From Variovorax paradoxus (GTDB lineage: Bacteria; Pseudomonadota; Gammaproteobacteria; Burkholderiales; Burkholderiaceae_C): 64,000 bases of DNA. The DNA lies in contig NZ_CP102931.1 in NCBI RefSeq assembly GCF_024734665.1, forward strand, positions 2,726,001-2,790,000, in the 5' to 3' direction. Shown here piece by piece: positions 53,282 through 61,611 of the stretch. The notes under the pieces were generated by a model. The model searched no databases. It saw only the letters and a program-made list of their open reading frames with translations, and was not told the DNA's origin. Each line of letters begins with the position of its first letter. Positions within the stretch are counted from its first letter, which is position 1. Both the position numbers and the translations under genes were made by a program.

Positions 53282-54727
53282 TTGATCCTCCCCGAACTCA
53301 GCCACGAATGGAAAACCGGCCTCTCCCTGGCGTGGAGCGGCTACATCGCGGTGTTGTCGGTCTGGATCGTGATGCAGAAGCGCGCGCCGGTGTCCACCAT
53401 GAGCTGGATCCTGTCGCTGGCGCTGCTGCCGTTTGCGGGCTTCGTCATCTACTACTTTCTCGGGCCGCAGCGCCTGCGAAAACAGCGGCTCAAGCGCCTG
53501 CGCAGCCGCGCTGGCGCCTCCGCCCAGGCCGACGTGGCGCGGCTGCGCGACGCGGCGCAGAACGCTCCGCCGGCGCTGCAGCAGATGGCCAAACTGGGCA
53601 CCGCGACCTGCGGGCTGCCGGTGTCGAGCGCCGTTGATGTCGAGCTGCTTTCAGGCGGCGCACGCACTTTCGACGCGATCTTCGAGGCCGTGCGCGCCGC
53701 GCAGAACCACATCCACCTCGAGTACTACATCTTCGAGCCCGACAAGATCGGCACTGCCTTGCGCGACCTGCTGATCGAGCGCGCGAAGCAGGGCGTGACG
53801 GTGCGGCTGCTGATCGACGCACTGGGCTCCAAGCGCATCGGCCGCAATTTCATGGCGCCGATGCTCGAGGCAGGCGTGAAGGTCGCGCTGTTTCACGACA
53901 CCAAGATTGGCCGGCGCCTGCGCCCGGTGACCAACTACCGCACCCACCGCAAGATCGTGGTGTGCGACGGTCGCGTCGGCTTCACGGGCGGCGTGAACAT
54001 CACCGACGAGGAAGACAAGCGCACCAACCCCGACGCCTACCATGACGTGCACCTGCGCATCGAGGGCAGCGCGGTGCGCTGGCTGCAAACCACCTTCCTT
54101 GAAGACTGGACCTACGCCACCGGTGAAGACCCGCGTGGCATGGACGACACCCTGAACGCCATGCTGCCGCAGCTGGAAGCCGGCGACATCCCCGTGCAGA
54201 TCGTCACCAGCGGCCCCGACAATGCGATGGAAGCCATCCACCGGATGCACGTCGAGGCGATCCATTCGGCCACGCATCGCGCCTGGCTCACTACGCCGTA
54301 CTTCGTGCCCGGCGAGCCGGCGCTGATGGCGCTCACCAGTGCCGCATTGCGCGGCGTCGATGTGCGCCTGCTCGTGCCGCGCCGCAGCGACTCAGCCGTC
54401 GTGAGCGCCGCCGCGCGCTCGTACTTCGACGAGCTCATCGCCGCCGGCGTGAAGGTCTGGGAGTACAAGGCGCGCATGCTGCACTCCAAGACCTTGGTGG
54501 TCGACGACCATTGCGCGATGATCGGCACCGCGAATTTCGACAACCGCAGCTTCCGCCTCAACTTCGAGGTGTGCGCGGTGGTTTATGGTCCGGAACTGAC
54601 CCGGCCGCTGGCGGCGCAGTTCGAGACCGACCTGCAGAGTTCCAGCGCGGTGCGCGGCAACCGGCACCAGAGTTTCTGGCGCCGCCTCGGCGACGCCATT
54701 GCGCGCTTGTTTTCACCCTTGCTCTGA
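53282..54727 (+). CDS. cls: Cardiolipin synthase (phospholipase D family)
   Basis: Transfers a phosphatidyl group between two phosphatidylglycerols to form cardiolipin. It has 481 residues. Two N-terminal membrane helices (about 12-31 and 41-60) are followed by two HKD active-site motifs: His222-Lys224-Asp229 (THRKIVVCDG) and His401-Lys403-Asp408 (LHSKTLVVDD). The TTG start at 53282 lacks a clear ribosome site but gives the usual length. Which ClsA/B/C type it is cannot be settled. sbcB starts directly after the stop. Confidence 0.92.
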   Translation: MILPELSHEWKTGLSLAWSGYIAVLSVWIVMQKRAPVSTMSWILSLALLPFAGFVIYYFLGPQRLRKQRLKRLRSRAGASAQADVARLRDAAQNAPPALQQMAKLGTATCGLPVSSAVDVELLSGGARTFDAIFEAVRAAQNHIHLEYYIFEPDKIGTALRDLLIERAKQGVTVRLLIDALGSKRIGRNFMAPMLEAGVKVALFHDTKIGRRLRPVTNYRTHRKIVVCDGRVGFTGGVNITDEEDKRTNPDAYHDVHLRIEGSAVRWLQTTFLEDWTYATGEDPRGMDDTLNAMLPQLEAGDIPVQIVTSGPDNAMEAIHRMHVEAIHSATHRAWLTTPYFVPGEPALMALTSAALRGVDVRLLVPRRSDSAVVSAAARSYFDELIAAGVKVWEYKARMLHSKTLVVDDHCAMIGTANFDNRSFRLNFEVCAVVYGPELTRPLAAQFETDLQSSSAVRGNRHQSFWRRLGDAIARLFSPLL

Positions 54728-56167
54728 ATGAACCATACCTTTCTCTGGCACGACTACGAAACCTTCGGCGCGGTGCCGCGTCGCGACCGTCCCTCGCAGT
54801 TCGCCGCCATCCGCACCGACGCCGAGCTCAACGAAGTCGGCGAGCCGCTGATGATCTACTGCAAGCCCGCGCCGGACTATCTGCCCAGCCCCGAGGCCTG
54901 CCTGATCACCGGCATCACGCCGCAGGTGTGCCTGGAGCGTGGCATTCCCGAGCATGAATTCGCCGCGCACATCGAGCGCGCCTTCTCGCAGCCCGGCACC
55001 ATCGGTGTGGGCTACAACACGATTCGCTTCGACGACGAGGTCACGCGCTTCCTGTTCTGGCGCAACCTGATCGACCCGTATGCGCGCGAATGGCAGAACG
55101 ACTGCGGCCGCTGGGACCTGCTCGACGTGGTGCGCCTCACGTACGCGCTGCGCCCCGACGGCATCGAGTGGCCGAAGAAGGAAGACGGCAAGCCCAGCTT
55201 CAAGCTCGAAGACCTGGCGCGTGCCAACGGCCTGCTGCACGAGTCGGCGCACGATGCGCTTTCCGACGTGCGCGCCACCATTGCACTGGCACGCCTGATC
55301 CGCGACAAGCAGCCCAAGCTGTTCGACTTCGCATTCGGCCTGCACAAGAAAGACCGCGTTGCCAGCGAACTAGGCTTGCCCGCGATGCGCGAAACCGCGA
55401 AGCCCTTCCTGCACGTCTCGGGCATGTTTCCGGTCGAGCGCGGCTGCCTGGCCGTGATGTGGCCGCTGGCCAGCCATCCGACCAACAAGAACGAGCTGCT
55501 TGCCTGGGACCTTGCCCACGACCCGAGCGAGCTGCGCGACATCGACGCCGACACGCTGCGGCTGCGCCTGTTCACCCGCACGGCCGACCTGCCCGAAGGC
55601 GTGGTGCGCCTGCCCGTGAAGGGCGTGCACCTGAACAAGTCGCCGATGGTGGTCGGCAACCTGCGCACGCTGGCACCGGCCATGGCCGAGCGCTGGGGCG
55701 TCGACCTCGACACGGCCATGCGCCATGCCGCCATCGCGCGCGACCTGCCCGACATGAGCGCCATCTGGTCACAGGTGTACGCCCGGCCGAAGGAGGCCAC
55801 GCCCGACGTCGACGAAGACCTCTACGGCGGCTTCGTCGGCAACGCCGACCGCCGGCGCCTCAACCAGCTGCGCGGCCTGTCGCCCGAAGAACTGGCCAAG
55901 GACCGCACCGGCTTCGACGACGGACGGCTCGACGAGATCCTGTTCCGCTACCGCGCACGCAACTGGCCCGAGCTGCTCAACGAGGACGAGGCCGAACGCT
56001 GGGAAGCCCTGCGCGTGGCGAAGCTCTTCAAGGGCGAGGGCGGGGCGCGCACCATCGAGATGCTGTTCAGCGAGGTCGATGCGCTGTCCGAGAACGCCGA
56101 CGAGCGTGGCGAGGAAATCCTCGGCGCGCTCTACGAATACGCCGAGGCCATCGCGCCCGAGGCTTGA
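54728..56167 (+). CDS. sbcB: Exodeoxyribonuclease I
   Basis: 3'-5' single-strand DNA exonuclease used in recombination and mismatch repair, 479 residues. DEDD-type active site: Asp9 and Glu11 in WHDYETFG, GYNTIRFDDEVTRFLFWRN near residue 98, and HDALSDVRATIALA with the terminal His/Asp pair near residue 173. The C-terminal half carries the ExoI SH3-like and helical domains. It abuts the cardiolipin synthase gene with no gap. Confidence 0.95.
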   Translation: MNHTFLWHDYETFGAVPRRDRPSQFAAIRTDAELNEVGEPLMIYCKPAPDYLPSPEACLITGITPQVCLERGIPEHEFAAHIERAFSQPGTIGVGYNTIRFDDEVTRFLFWRNLIDPYAREWQNDCGRWDLLDVVRLTYALRPDGIEWPKKEDGKPSFKLEDLARANGLLHESAHDALSDVRATIALARLIRDKQPKLFDFAFGLHKKDRVASELGLPAMRETAKPFLHVSGMFPVERGCLAVMWPLASHPTNKNELLAWDLAHDPSELRDIDADTLRLRLFTRTADLPEGVVRLPVKGVHLNKSPMVVGNLRTLAPAMAERWGVDLDTAMRHAAIARDLPDMSAIWSQVYARPKEATPDVDEDLYGGFVGNADRRRLNQLRGLSPEELAKDRTGFDDGRLDEILFRYRARNWPELLNEDEAERWEALRVAKLFKGEGGARTIEMLFSEVDALSENADERGEEILGALYEYAEAIAPEA

Positions 56168-56179
56168 TCCGCGTCGCCC

Positions 56180-56351
56180 ATGAGCCTCTCGATCAACGCC
56201 GAACTGTCGAAGGGGCTGGAGAGCTACGACACTGGAGGCCGCCGTTGCCGAAGGCAGTCTGTCGCGCTGGAGTCCCGGCTGGCGCCTGCTCGACCACGGT
56301 ACGCCGCCCGCCGAGGGCCAGCCCGCGCCGCTGGTCTTTCTACCGGGTTGA
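56180..56351 (+). pseudogene. Probable frameshifted remnant of a small gene after sbcB
   Basis: The frame starting at 56180 reads MSLSINAELSKGLESYD. About 18 codons in, sensible composition switches to another frame that reads LEAAVAEGSLSRWSPGWRLL and continues to a stop at 56349-56351. Joining the two by a one-base shift near ACACTGG would give a protein of about 57 residues. It begins 13 bp after sbcB, as a coupled gene would. I do not recognise the family; a sequencing error is also possible. Confidence 0.4.
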
Positions 56352-56371
56352 TCACGCATGGAGGTATTCGC

Positions 56372-56821
56372 ATGACTACAGGTATTTCGCCCCTTGTCCG
56401 CACCGCGCTGGCAGCCGTCGCGATGGCCGCGGCGCTCGCCGGATGCAGCGCCTTGCCATCGGCGCCCGGTGCTGCGAAAGCCTGCGGGAGCAGCTTCGAG
56501 ACCTTCGAACGTGACACGCTCTATTTCGGCCGGGCCATTCCCTCGGGCGGCCAGGTGTCGGATGCGGAGTGGACGGGCTTTCTCGACACCACCATGACGC
56601 CGGCTTTTCCGCAGGGCCTGACGGTGATCGATGCCGCCGGCCAATGGCGTGGCGTGTCGGGCGAGGTGGTGCGCGAGCGCTCCAAGCTGGTGGTGGTGCT
56701 GCTGCATCCGCGCAGCGACAAGGACGACGCCGCCATCGCCAGCATCATCGGCACCTACCGCCAGCGATTCGCTCAAGAGGCGGTGCTGCAGGAGCGGCAA
56801 TCCGTCTGCGTCCGCTTCTAA
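56372..56821 (+). CDS. DUF3574 family lipoprotein
   Basis: A 149-residue probable outer-envelope lipoprotein. The signal peptide ends in LAGC, with lipidated Cys about residue 25. The mature part has FETFERDTLYFGRAIPSGG, VSDAEWTGFLDTTMTPAFPQGLTV and VVVLLHPRSDKDDAAIASI, fitting the DUF3574 domain. Function is unknown. I chose the ATG at 56372 because it begins the signal peptide; the frame is open upstream. It converges with the GFA-family gene. Confidence 0.8.
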   Translation: MTTGISPLVRTALAAVAMAAALAGCSALPSAPGAAKACGSSFETFERDTLYFGRAIPSGGQVSDAEWTGFLDTTMTPAFPQGLTVIDAAGQWRGVSGEVVRERSKLVVVLLHPRSDKDDAAIASIIGTYRQRFAQEAVLQERQSVCVRF

Positions 56822-56832
56822 GGCTGCCGCGC

Positions 56833-57243
56833 TCAGGAGGGTTGCCCGTCGATGGCCGGTAGCCCGCTCAGGTCTTCCGACCACGCCAGCGCGGAGCGGC
56901 ACCAGATACGGCGATGCGGGGGCAGCAATGCGCGCTGCGCCAGCGCTCCCACGCGCAGCGCATAGCTTGGCGGCGTGTCGCTGTCCGCGGCCGCCCAGAT
57001 CGGGGAGCCGCAGTTCGCGCAGAAGCCGTGCCGTCGCCGCGCACCGCTGTCCGCCGTCTTCACGTAGGTCTTCGGCGTGCCGGTCAGCAGCCGGAAGCTG
57101 GAGGCCGGCACAGGCACCGACACGCGGTAGGCGGAGCCCGACAGCACCTGGCAGTCGCTGCAATTGCACAGCGAAACCTTCTCCGGATCGATGTCGGCTT
57201 CGAAGGTGATCTGGCCGCAGTGGCAGGCGCCTTGTACTTGCAT
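56833..57243 (-). CDS. GFA family protein (glutathione-dependent formaldehyde-activating enzyme-like)
   Basis: A 136-residue zinc-binding fold. GACHCGQITFEADI near residue 5, VSLCNCSDCQVLSGSAYR near residue 26 and FCANCGSPIW near residue 75 provide the cysteine ligands typical of the family. Many GFA members have no proven activity on S-hydroxymethylglutathione, so the enzyme name is only a family label. The start at 57243 matches the family. Confidence 0.87.
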   Translation of the reverse strand: MQVQGACHCGQITFEADIDPEKVSLCNCSDCQVLSGSAYRVSVPVPASSFRLLTGTPKTYVKTADSGARRRHGFCANCGSPIWAAADSDTPPSYALRVGALAQRALLPPHRRIWCRSALAWSEDLSGLPAIDGQPS

Positions 57244-57357
57244 GCGAATTCCTTTTTTGGGGGGAAGCAGGCATCGTAGAAAGAGTGGCCTGCGGGCGCA
57301 ATGGCTGGCTATTTCCCCGGCCGCGCAGCCTCTGGCGCGGCCACGTATGCTCCCCGG

Positions 57358-58209
57358 ATGGACGCCAATTCCACTGCGCTCGCCGACTTCGCCACCCGCC
57401 ACCGCAAGCTCTTCGTGCTCACCGGCGCGGGGTGCAGCACCGAATCGGGCATTCCCGACTACCGGGATGTCGAGGGCGAATGGAAGCGCCCATCGCCCGT
57501 CACCTACCAGGCCTTCATGGGCGAGGAATCCACGCGTCGCCGTTACTGGGCGCGCAGCCTGATCGGCTGGCCGACCATGGCCGGCGCCCGCCCGGGTGCG
57601 GCGCACCGTGCACTGGCACGGCTGGAGGCGGCGGGTCGTGTGGGTTCGCTGCTCACGCAGAACGTCGATGGCTTGCACGAAGCGGCCGGCAGCCGCGGCG
57701 CCATCGACCTGCACGGGCGCATCGACACCGTGCGCTGCATGGCCTGCGAGCGGCGCACGCCGCGCGCGGCGCTGCAACTCGAATTGCGGCAGCGCAATCC
57801 GAGTTGGGCCGCACTCGAAGCCCGTGCCGCACCCGACGGCGACGCCGATCTCCAGGGCCATGATTTCTCCGCCTTCGAGGTGCCCGCGTGCACGCACTGC
57901 GGCGGCTTGCTCAAGCCCGACGTTGTGTTCTTCGGCGAAAGCGTGCCGAAGGAGCGCGTCACGGCCGCCTTCGCGGCGCTGGAGGAGGCCGATGCGGTGC
58001 TCGTGGCCGGTTCGTCGCTGATGGTGTATTCGGGCTTTCGCTTCGTGCAGGCGGCCGCCGCGGCGGGCAAACCGGTGGCGGCGGTGAACCTGGGGCGCAC
58101 GCGCGCGGACGCGCTGCTTTCGCTGAAGGTCGAGCGGCCGGTGGGCGAGGCGCTGGAGGCGCTTGCGCAGCAACTGGCGCCCGAGCCGCAGCCGGATCGC
58201 GTGGCCTAG
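57358..58209 (+). CDS. Sir2-family NAD-dependent protein deacetylase
   Basis: Removes acyl groups from lysine using NAD; 283 residues from the ATG at 57358. LTGAGCSTESGIPDYRD is the NAD-binding motif, TQNVDGLHEAAG follows, and the catalytic His is in DLHGRIDTVRC. Zinc cysteines fall in CMAC and CTHC with an unusually long insert between them. The GCSTESGIPDYRD form is typical of class II (SIRT4-like) sirtuins. An upstream ATG at 57301 is possible. The stop overlaps that of the convergent esterase gene. Confidence 0.88.
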   Translation: MDANSTALADFATRHRKLFVLTGAGCSTESGIPDYRDVEGEWKRPSPVTYQAFMGEESTRRRYWARSLIGWPTMAGARPGAAHRALARLEAAGRVGSLLTQNVDGLHEAAGSRGAIDLHGRIDTVRCMACERRTPRAALQLELRQRNPSWAALEARAAPDGDADLQGHDFSAFEVPACTHCGGLLKPDVVFFGESVPKERVTAAFAALEEADAVLVAGSSLMVYSGFRFVQAAAAAGKPVAAVNLGRTRADALLSLKVERPVGEALEALAQQLAPEPQPDRVA

Positions 58210-59081
58210 CGTTCGCCCGGCGCCTTGCGCAGGGATCGGATGAACACGTCGACCGACGCCGTGTATGCACCGGGCAGGCCCAGTTCACCGTCGATCTGCG
58301 CGTGCGAGAGGTCTTCAGGCACTACCTCCGCGCGGCCACCAATTGCCGTGACCCGAGTCGCGAACTGATTCGCCTGCGTGCACGAGCCATCGCGCCGCTG
58401 GGTCGAGCACACCAGCAGCATCGGCGGTGCACCAAGCGCAAGGGTGTCGGTGGGCGATACGGTGCGCCAGTAGGCGGGGTCGTTGCCGAACACGCGGTCA
58501 TAGAAGGGCATGTGGCGACGTCGCATCAGTGCCGCAGTGTCCAGCGCAGCGCTGTCGAGTGCCACGGTGCCGAGCCACGGACGTGCGCCTTGCTGCCGCG
58601 CGATGTCGGGCGATGCACTGACCAGCGCAACAAGGTGCGCGCCGGCCGAATGGCCCATGAGCACGAAGCGGCCCGCATCGCCGCCCCACGAAGGCGCGCT
58701 TGCCTGCGCAGTGGCCACCGCGCGCGCCACGTCCTGAGCCTGCTGCATCACGTCGACCTGCGGCACGAAGCGGTAGCCCACCGACACCAGGATGAAGCCC
58801 TGGTCGCGCACCCAGTGCTCGATCTTCATGTCGACCACCGAGGCGGCTGCCTTGTTGCCGAACATCCACGCGCCGCCATGGACCATCACGAGCACCGGGG
58901 CGTTGCGTGCGTTCGGTGGCAGATAGACGTCCATGTGCTGGCGTGCATCGGGGCCGTAGGGCACGTCGGCAAGCCGTTGCACGCCGGTGGGGGCGACCGG
59001 CGCGCCAACTTGCTGCGCCATCGCCGGAAAGAAGGCCAGCATGCCCAGCCAGGCCGCGCAGATCCGCAGCAAATGTGTCAT
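58206..59081 (-). CDS. Alpha/beta hydrolase (HSL/BD-FAE-like esterase), exported
   Basis: A 291-residue probable carboxylesterase with an N-terminal signal peptide (about 1-22, cleavage after AMA). The oxyanion motif is MVHGGAWMFGN near residue 66 and the nucleophile is in MGHSAGAHLVAL near residue 140. The likely catalytic His is in LSHAQIDGELG. The frame is open far upstream, but the ATG at 59081 starts the signal peptide. It overlaps the upstream sterol-desaturase-like gene by 4 bp, so the two are likely co-translated. Confidence 0.83.
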   Translation of the reverse strand: MTHLLRICAAWLGMLAFFPAMAQQVGAPVAPTGVQRLADVPYGPDARQHMDVYLPPNARNAPVLVMVHGGAWMFGNKAAASVVDMKIEHWVRDQGFILVSVGYRFVPQVDVMQQAQDVARAVATAQASAPSWGGDAGRFVLMGHSAGAHLVALVSASPDIARQQGARPWLGTVALDSAALDTAALMRRRHMPFYDRVFGNDPAYWRTVSPTDTLALGAPPMLLVCSTQRRDGSCTQANQFATRVTAIGGRAEVVPEDLSHAQIDGELGLPGAYTASVDVFIRSLRKAPGER

Positions 59082-59938
59082 GACGAAGCTCCCGGAGGAC
59101 CGAAGAGGGTCGAGATTTTCGCGCGCCAGCCGTCGGCCTTCCAGAGGTCGCGGCCCAGGTTCGCCCACTCGTGGAAGGCGATGTGCAACGGGTTGTGGGT
59201 GCGCAGCGGCGTGGTGAGGCCGTAGCGCAGCGTCACGTCCTCGCGCTCGGCAGCGAAGGTGCCGAACATCCGGTCGAACACGATCAGCACGCCGCCGTAG
59301 TTGCGGTCGAGGTATTCCGGGTTCGACGCGTGATGCACCTTGTGGTGAGTCGGCGTGTTCAGCACCCATTCGAGCGGCCCCAGGCGCGGCATCCACGGCG
59401 CGTGCAGCCAGAACTGGTAGAGCAGGTTGGCCGCCAGCGTGGCCACCACCGCCAGCGGCGGAAAGCCCAGCCACACCAGCGGCGCGAAGAACAGGGCCGT
59501 GCCGGTGAGCTTGCCCGTCCAGCCCAGGCGCAACGCGGCAGCCAGCGTGAGCTCGTTGGGCGAGTGGTGCACCGCGTGCGTGGCCCAGAACCAGCGCACG
59601 CGGTGTGCCGCGCGGTGATACCAGTAGTAGCAGAACTCCTGCCCCACGAAGAGCAGTGCGAAGGCCGCGGGCGTCGACAGCGAAATGGTGTCGACCCGGT
59701 GTGCATGCGCCCAGGCCAGCACCGGCGCGGCAATCGACAGGCCCAGCGCATCGACCGCGCGCCGGCCCACCGCGTCGGCCAGCGAGGCGCCGTAGGCGCG
59801 CCAGTCGTAGGCCTGGCGCCGCACGAAGCTCTGCACCAGGCCTTCGAGCGTGGCTGCGGCCAGCACGAAGACGAGCAGGCCGGTCAGCCACAGCGCGATG
59901 CCCGGCCCCATCGCCTCGCGGATCAGGTCGAAGGACAT
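59078..59938 (-). CDS. Sterol desaturase/fatty acid hydroxylase family membrane protein
   Basis: A di-iron membrane oxidase family member of 286 residues with about four hydrophobic segments. The histidine clusters are present: WYHRAAHRVRW, ATHAVHHSPNE and NTPTHHKVHHASNPEY, which together ligate two irons in this superfamily. The substrate (lipid, carotenoid or other) is unknown. Its 3' end overlaps the esterase gene, and the EF-hand gene is immediately upstream (1 bp). Confidence 0.85.
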   Translation of the reverse strand: MSFDLIREAMGPGIALWLTGLLVFVLAAATLEGLVQSFVRRQAYDWRAYGASLADAVGRRAVDALGLSIAAPVLAWAHAHRVDTISLSTPAAFALLFVGQEFCYYWYHRAAHRVRWFWATHAVHHSPNELTLAAALRLGWTGKLTGTALFFAPLVWLGFPPLAVVATLAANLLYQFWLHAPWMPRLGPLEWVLNTPTHHKVHHASNPEYLDRNYGGVLIVFDRMFGTFAAEREDVTLRYGLTTPLRTHNPLHIAFHEWANLGRDLWKADGWRAKISTLFGPPGASS

Positions 59939-59939
59939 G

Positions 59940-60230
59940 CTATTTCTGCCGGCTGCTGCGTTGCTGGGTCACGGCATAGGCCTCGATCTGCGCCATCGTC
60001 ACCGAGCCCGCGTGAGCGCTGTCGATGGCGTCGAAGTTGCGGTAGACCCACGGCATCTTGCCGCGTGCTTCGTCGCGTGTGAGGCGGCCATCGACGTTGG
60101 TGTCGGCGGCGCCGAAGCGCTTGTGCAGCTCGGTGCGCATCTGTTCGGCGCGGCCGGCATCGGGCGCCTGGGCGCAGGCGGCGAAGGACACGGCTGCGAG
60201 CAGCAGCGGCAGGACGTGGCGGGTTGTCAT
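59940..60230 (-). CDS. EF-hand domain secreted protein
   Basis: A 96-residue exported protein. A hydrophobic N-terminal segment ends near FAACAQ; this may be an atypical lipobox. One canonical calcium loop, DTNVDGRLTRDE, has Asp1, Asn3, Asp5 and Glu12 in place. A second degenerate loop begins DSAHAGSVTMAQ. GGGAG lies seven bases before the chosen ATG at 60230; a longer start at 60251 is less likely. It probably senses or buffers calcium in the periplasm (inference). Confidence 0.75.
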   Translation of the reverse strand: MTTRHVLPLLLAAVSFAACAQAPDAGRAEQMRTELHKRFGAADTNVDGRLTRDEARGKMPWVYRNFDAIDSAHAGSVTMAQIEAYAVTQQRSSRQK

Positions 60231-60247
60231 GGTCACGCTCCCTTGCA

Positions 60248-60694
60248 TCAACGGCAGGGAATGACCGCGCCGGCCGCGCTGTAGCAGATGGCGCTGTGCG
60301 TCAGGCCGGTGGCGCTGTTGTAGCTCGTGCTGCTCTGCACGCTGTTGCCGGTGGCGGCGCTGGTGGCGGTGGTGCTGCGGCTCTGGGTCACGTTGCCCGA
60401 TGCGTCGCGGCTCGCGCTGCCGCTGCTTTCTGCGCTGCCGCGCGTGCCGGCTGCAGCGAAGCCACTGCGGTGGCTGGCCGAGCCGTCGGGGTTGACCGAG
60501 GTCGTGCCGGCGCGGGCTGCATAGCCTCCGCCGGGCCCGCGTACCGCGCGCATGTTCGTGGCGGTGGTGCCACCCGCGGCGTTGGGCCGCACGACATGCC
60601 GGCTGGCAGCGCCAGCCTCGGTGGCCGTGAAGGCCGCCGCCAGCAGCACGCCGGCCAGCGCGGCGGAAGTGGACAGGGAAAGAACGCGCTTCAT
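60248..60694 (-). CDS. Secreted Ser/Thr/Gly/Ala-rich protein of unknown function
   Basis: I do not recognise a family. The 148 residues start with a signal peptide ([20 protein letters not shown], cleavage near AGA). A low-complexity region rich in Ser, Thr, Gly, Ala and Asn follows. The C-terminal segment SATGLTHSAICYSAAGAVIPCR has two cysteines that could form a disulfide. It sits 17 bp upstream of the EF-hand gene on the same strand and is divergent from the two-component system. Confidence 0.6.
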   Translation of the reverse strand: MKRVLSLSTSAALAGVLLAAAFTATEAGAASRHVVRPNAAGGTTATNMRAVRGPGGGYAARAGTTSVNPDGSASHRSGFAAAGTRGSAESSGSASRDASGNVTQSRSTTATSAATGNSVQSSTSYNSATGLTHSAICYSAAGAVIPCR

Positions 60695-60888
60695 GTTCAA
60701 GACTCCTTGCGGTGCCGGCTGCGCACCTCGCGAAGCCGTGAAAGCGACTGTGGCCGCGAGATGTGAGCCGACCATGGCGCAGCGCGGTGCGTTCATGACA
60801 ATCCGTGAGCGGCCGTCCGGGGCTCTGTCATCGTTTGTCATGAATTCCCGCGCGACCGGGCAGGGCAGCCGCCGTTACGATTCGCCGC

Positions 60889-61611
60889 ATGACCGAAGCG
60901 CTGGCCCGCATCCTGATTGCCGACGACGAAGCCGACCTGCGCGCGCTGCTGCAGCGCTACCTCGGCGACCAGGGCTATGCCGTGCGCACCGTCGAGAGCG
61001 CCCAGCCGCTCGACAAGCTGCTCGCGCGCGAGCGCTTCGACGTGCTGGTGCTCGACGTCATGATGCCCGGCGAAGACGGCCTGGCCGTGTGCCGCCGGCT
61101 GCGCGCTCAGGGCGAGACCATTCCCATCCTGATGCTGACCGCGCGCGGCGACCCGGTCGACCGCATCGTCGGCCTCGAAATGGGCGCCGACGACTATCTG
61201 CCGAAGCCCTTCAACCCGCGCGAGTTGCTGGCGCGCATCCAGGCGCTGGTGCGGCGCCAGCGCATGCTGGGCGCGCACACCGGGCCGGCGCCGGTGCAGG
61301 AAAGCGTGCGCTTCGGCGCCTTCACGCTGCACCTTGGCGAGCGACGCCTCGAGCGCGAGGTGGAGGGCGCGAAAGAAGACATCCCCCTGACCACCGGTGA
61401 GTTTTCGCTGCTGCAGGCGCTGGCACTCAACGCCAACCGGCCGCTGGGCCGCGAGCGCCTGATCGAGCTGGCCCACGGCCGCGAGCACGAGGCCACCGAC
61501 CGCAGCATCGACGTGCAGGTCATGCGCCTGCGCAAGCTGATCGAGGCCGATTCCGCGCAGCCGCGCCACATCCGCACGGTCTGGGGCGTGGGTTACCTGT
61601 TCGTGCTATGA
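60889..61611 (+). CDS. ompR: OmpR-family response regulator
   Basis: A 240-residue DNA-binding response regulator. The receiver domain has acidic pocket Asp12-Asp13, phospho-acceptor Asp56 in VLDVMMPGEDG and the conserved Lys in YLPKPFNP. The winged-helix output domain begins near residue 135 and ends TVWGVGYLFVL. It overlaps the kinase gene by 4 bp. OmpR is the closest named relative; target genes are unknown, although the divergent secreted-protein genes are candidates. Confidence 0.88.
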   Translation: MTEALARILIADDEADLRALLQRYLGDQGYAVRTVESAQPLDKLLARERFDVLVLDVMMPGEDGLAVCRRLRAQGETIPILMLTARGDPVDRIVGLEMGADDYLPKPFNPRELLARIQALVRRQRMLGAHTGPAPVQESVRFGAFTLHLGERRLEREVEGAKEDIPLTTGEFSLLQALALNANRPLGRERLIELAHGREHEATDRSIDVQVMRLRKLIEADSAQPRHIRTVWGVGYLFVL

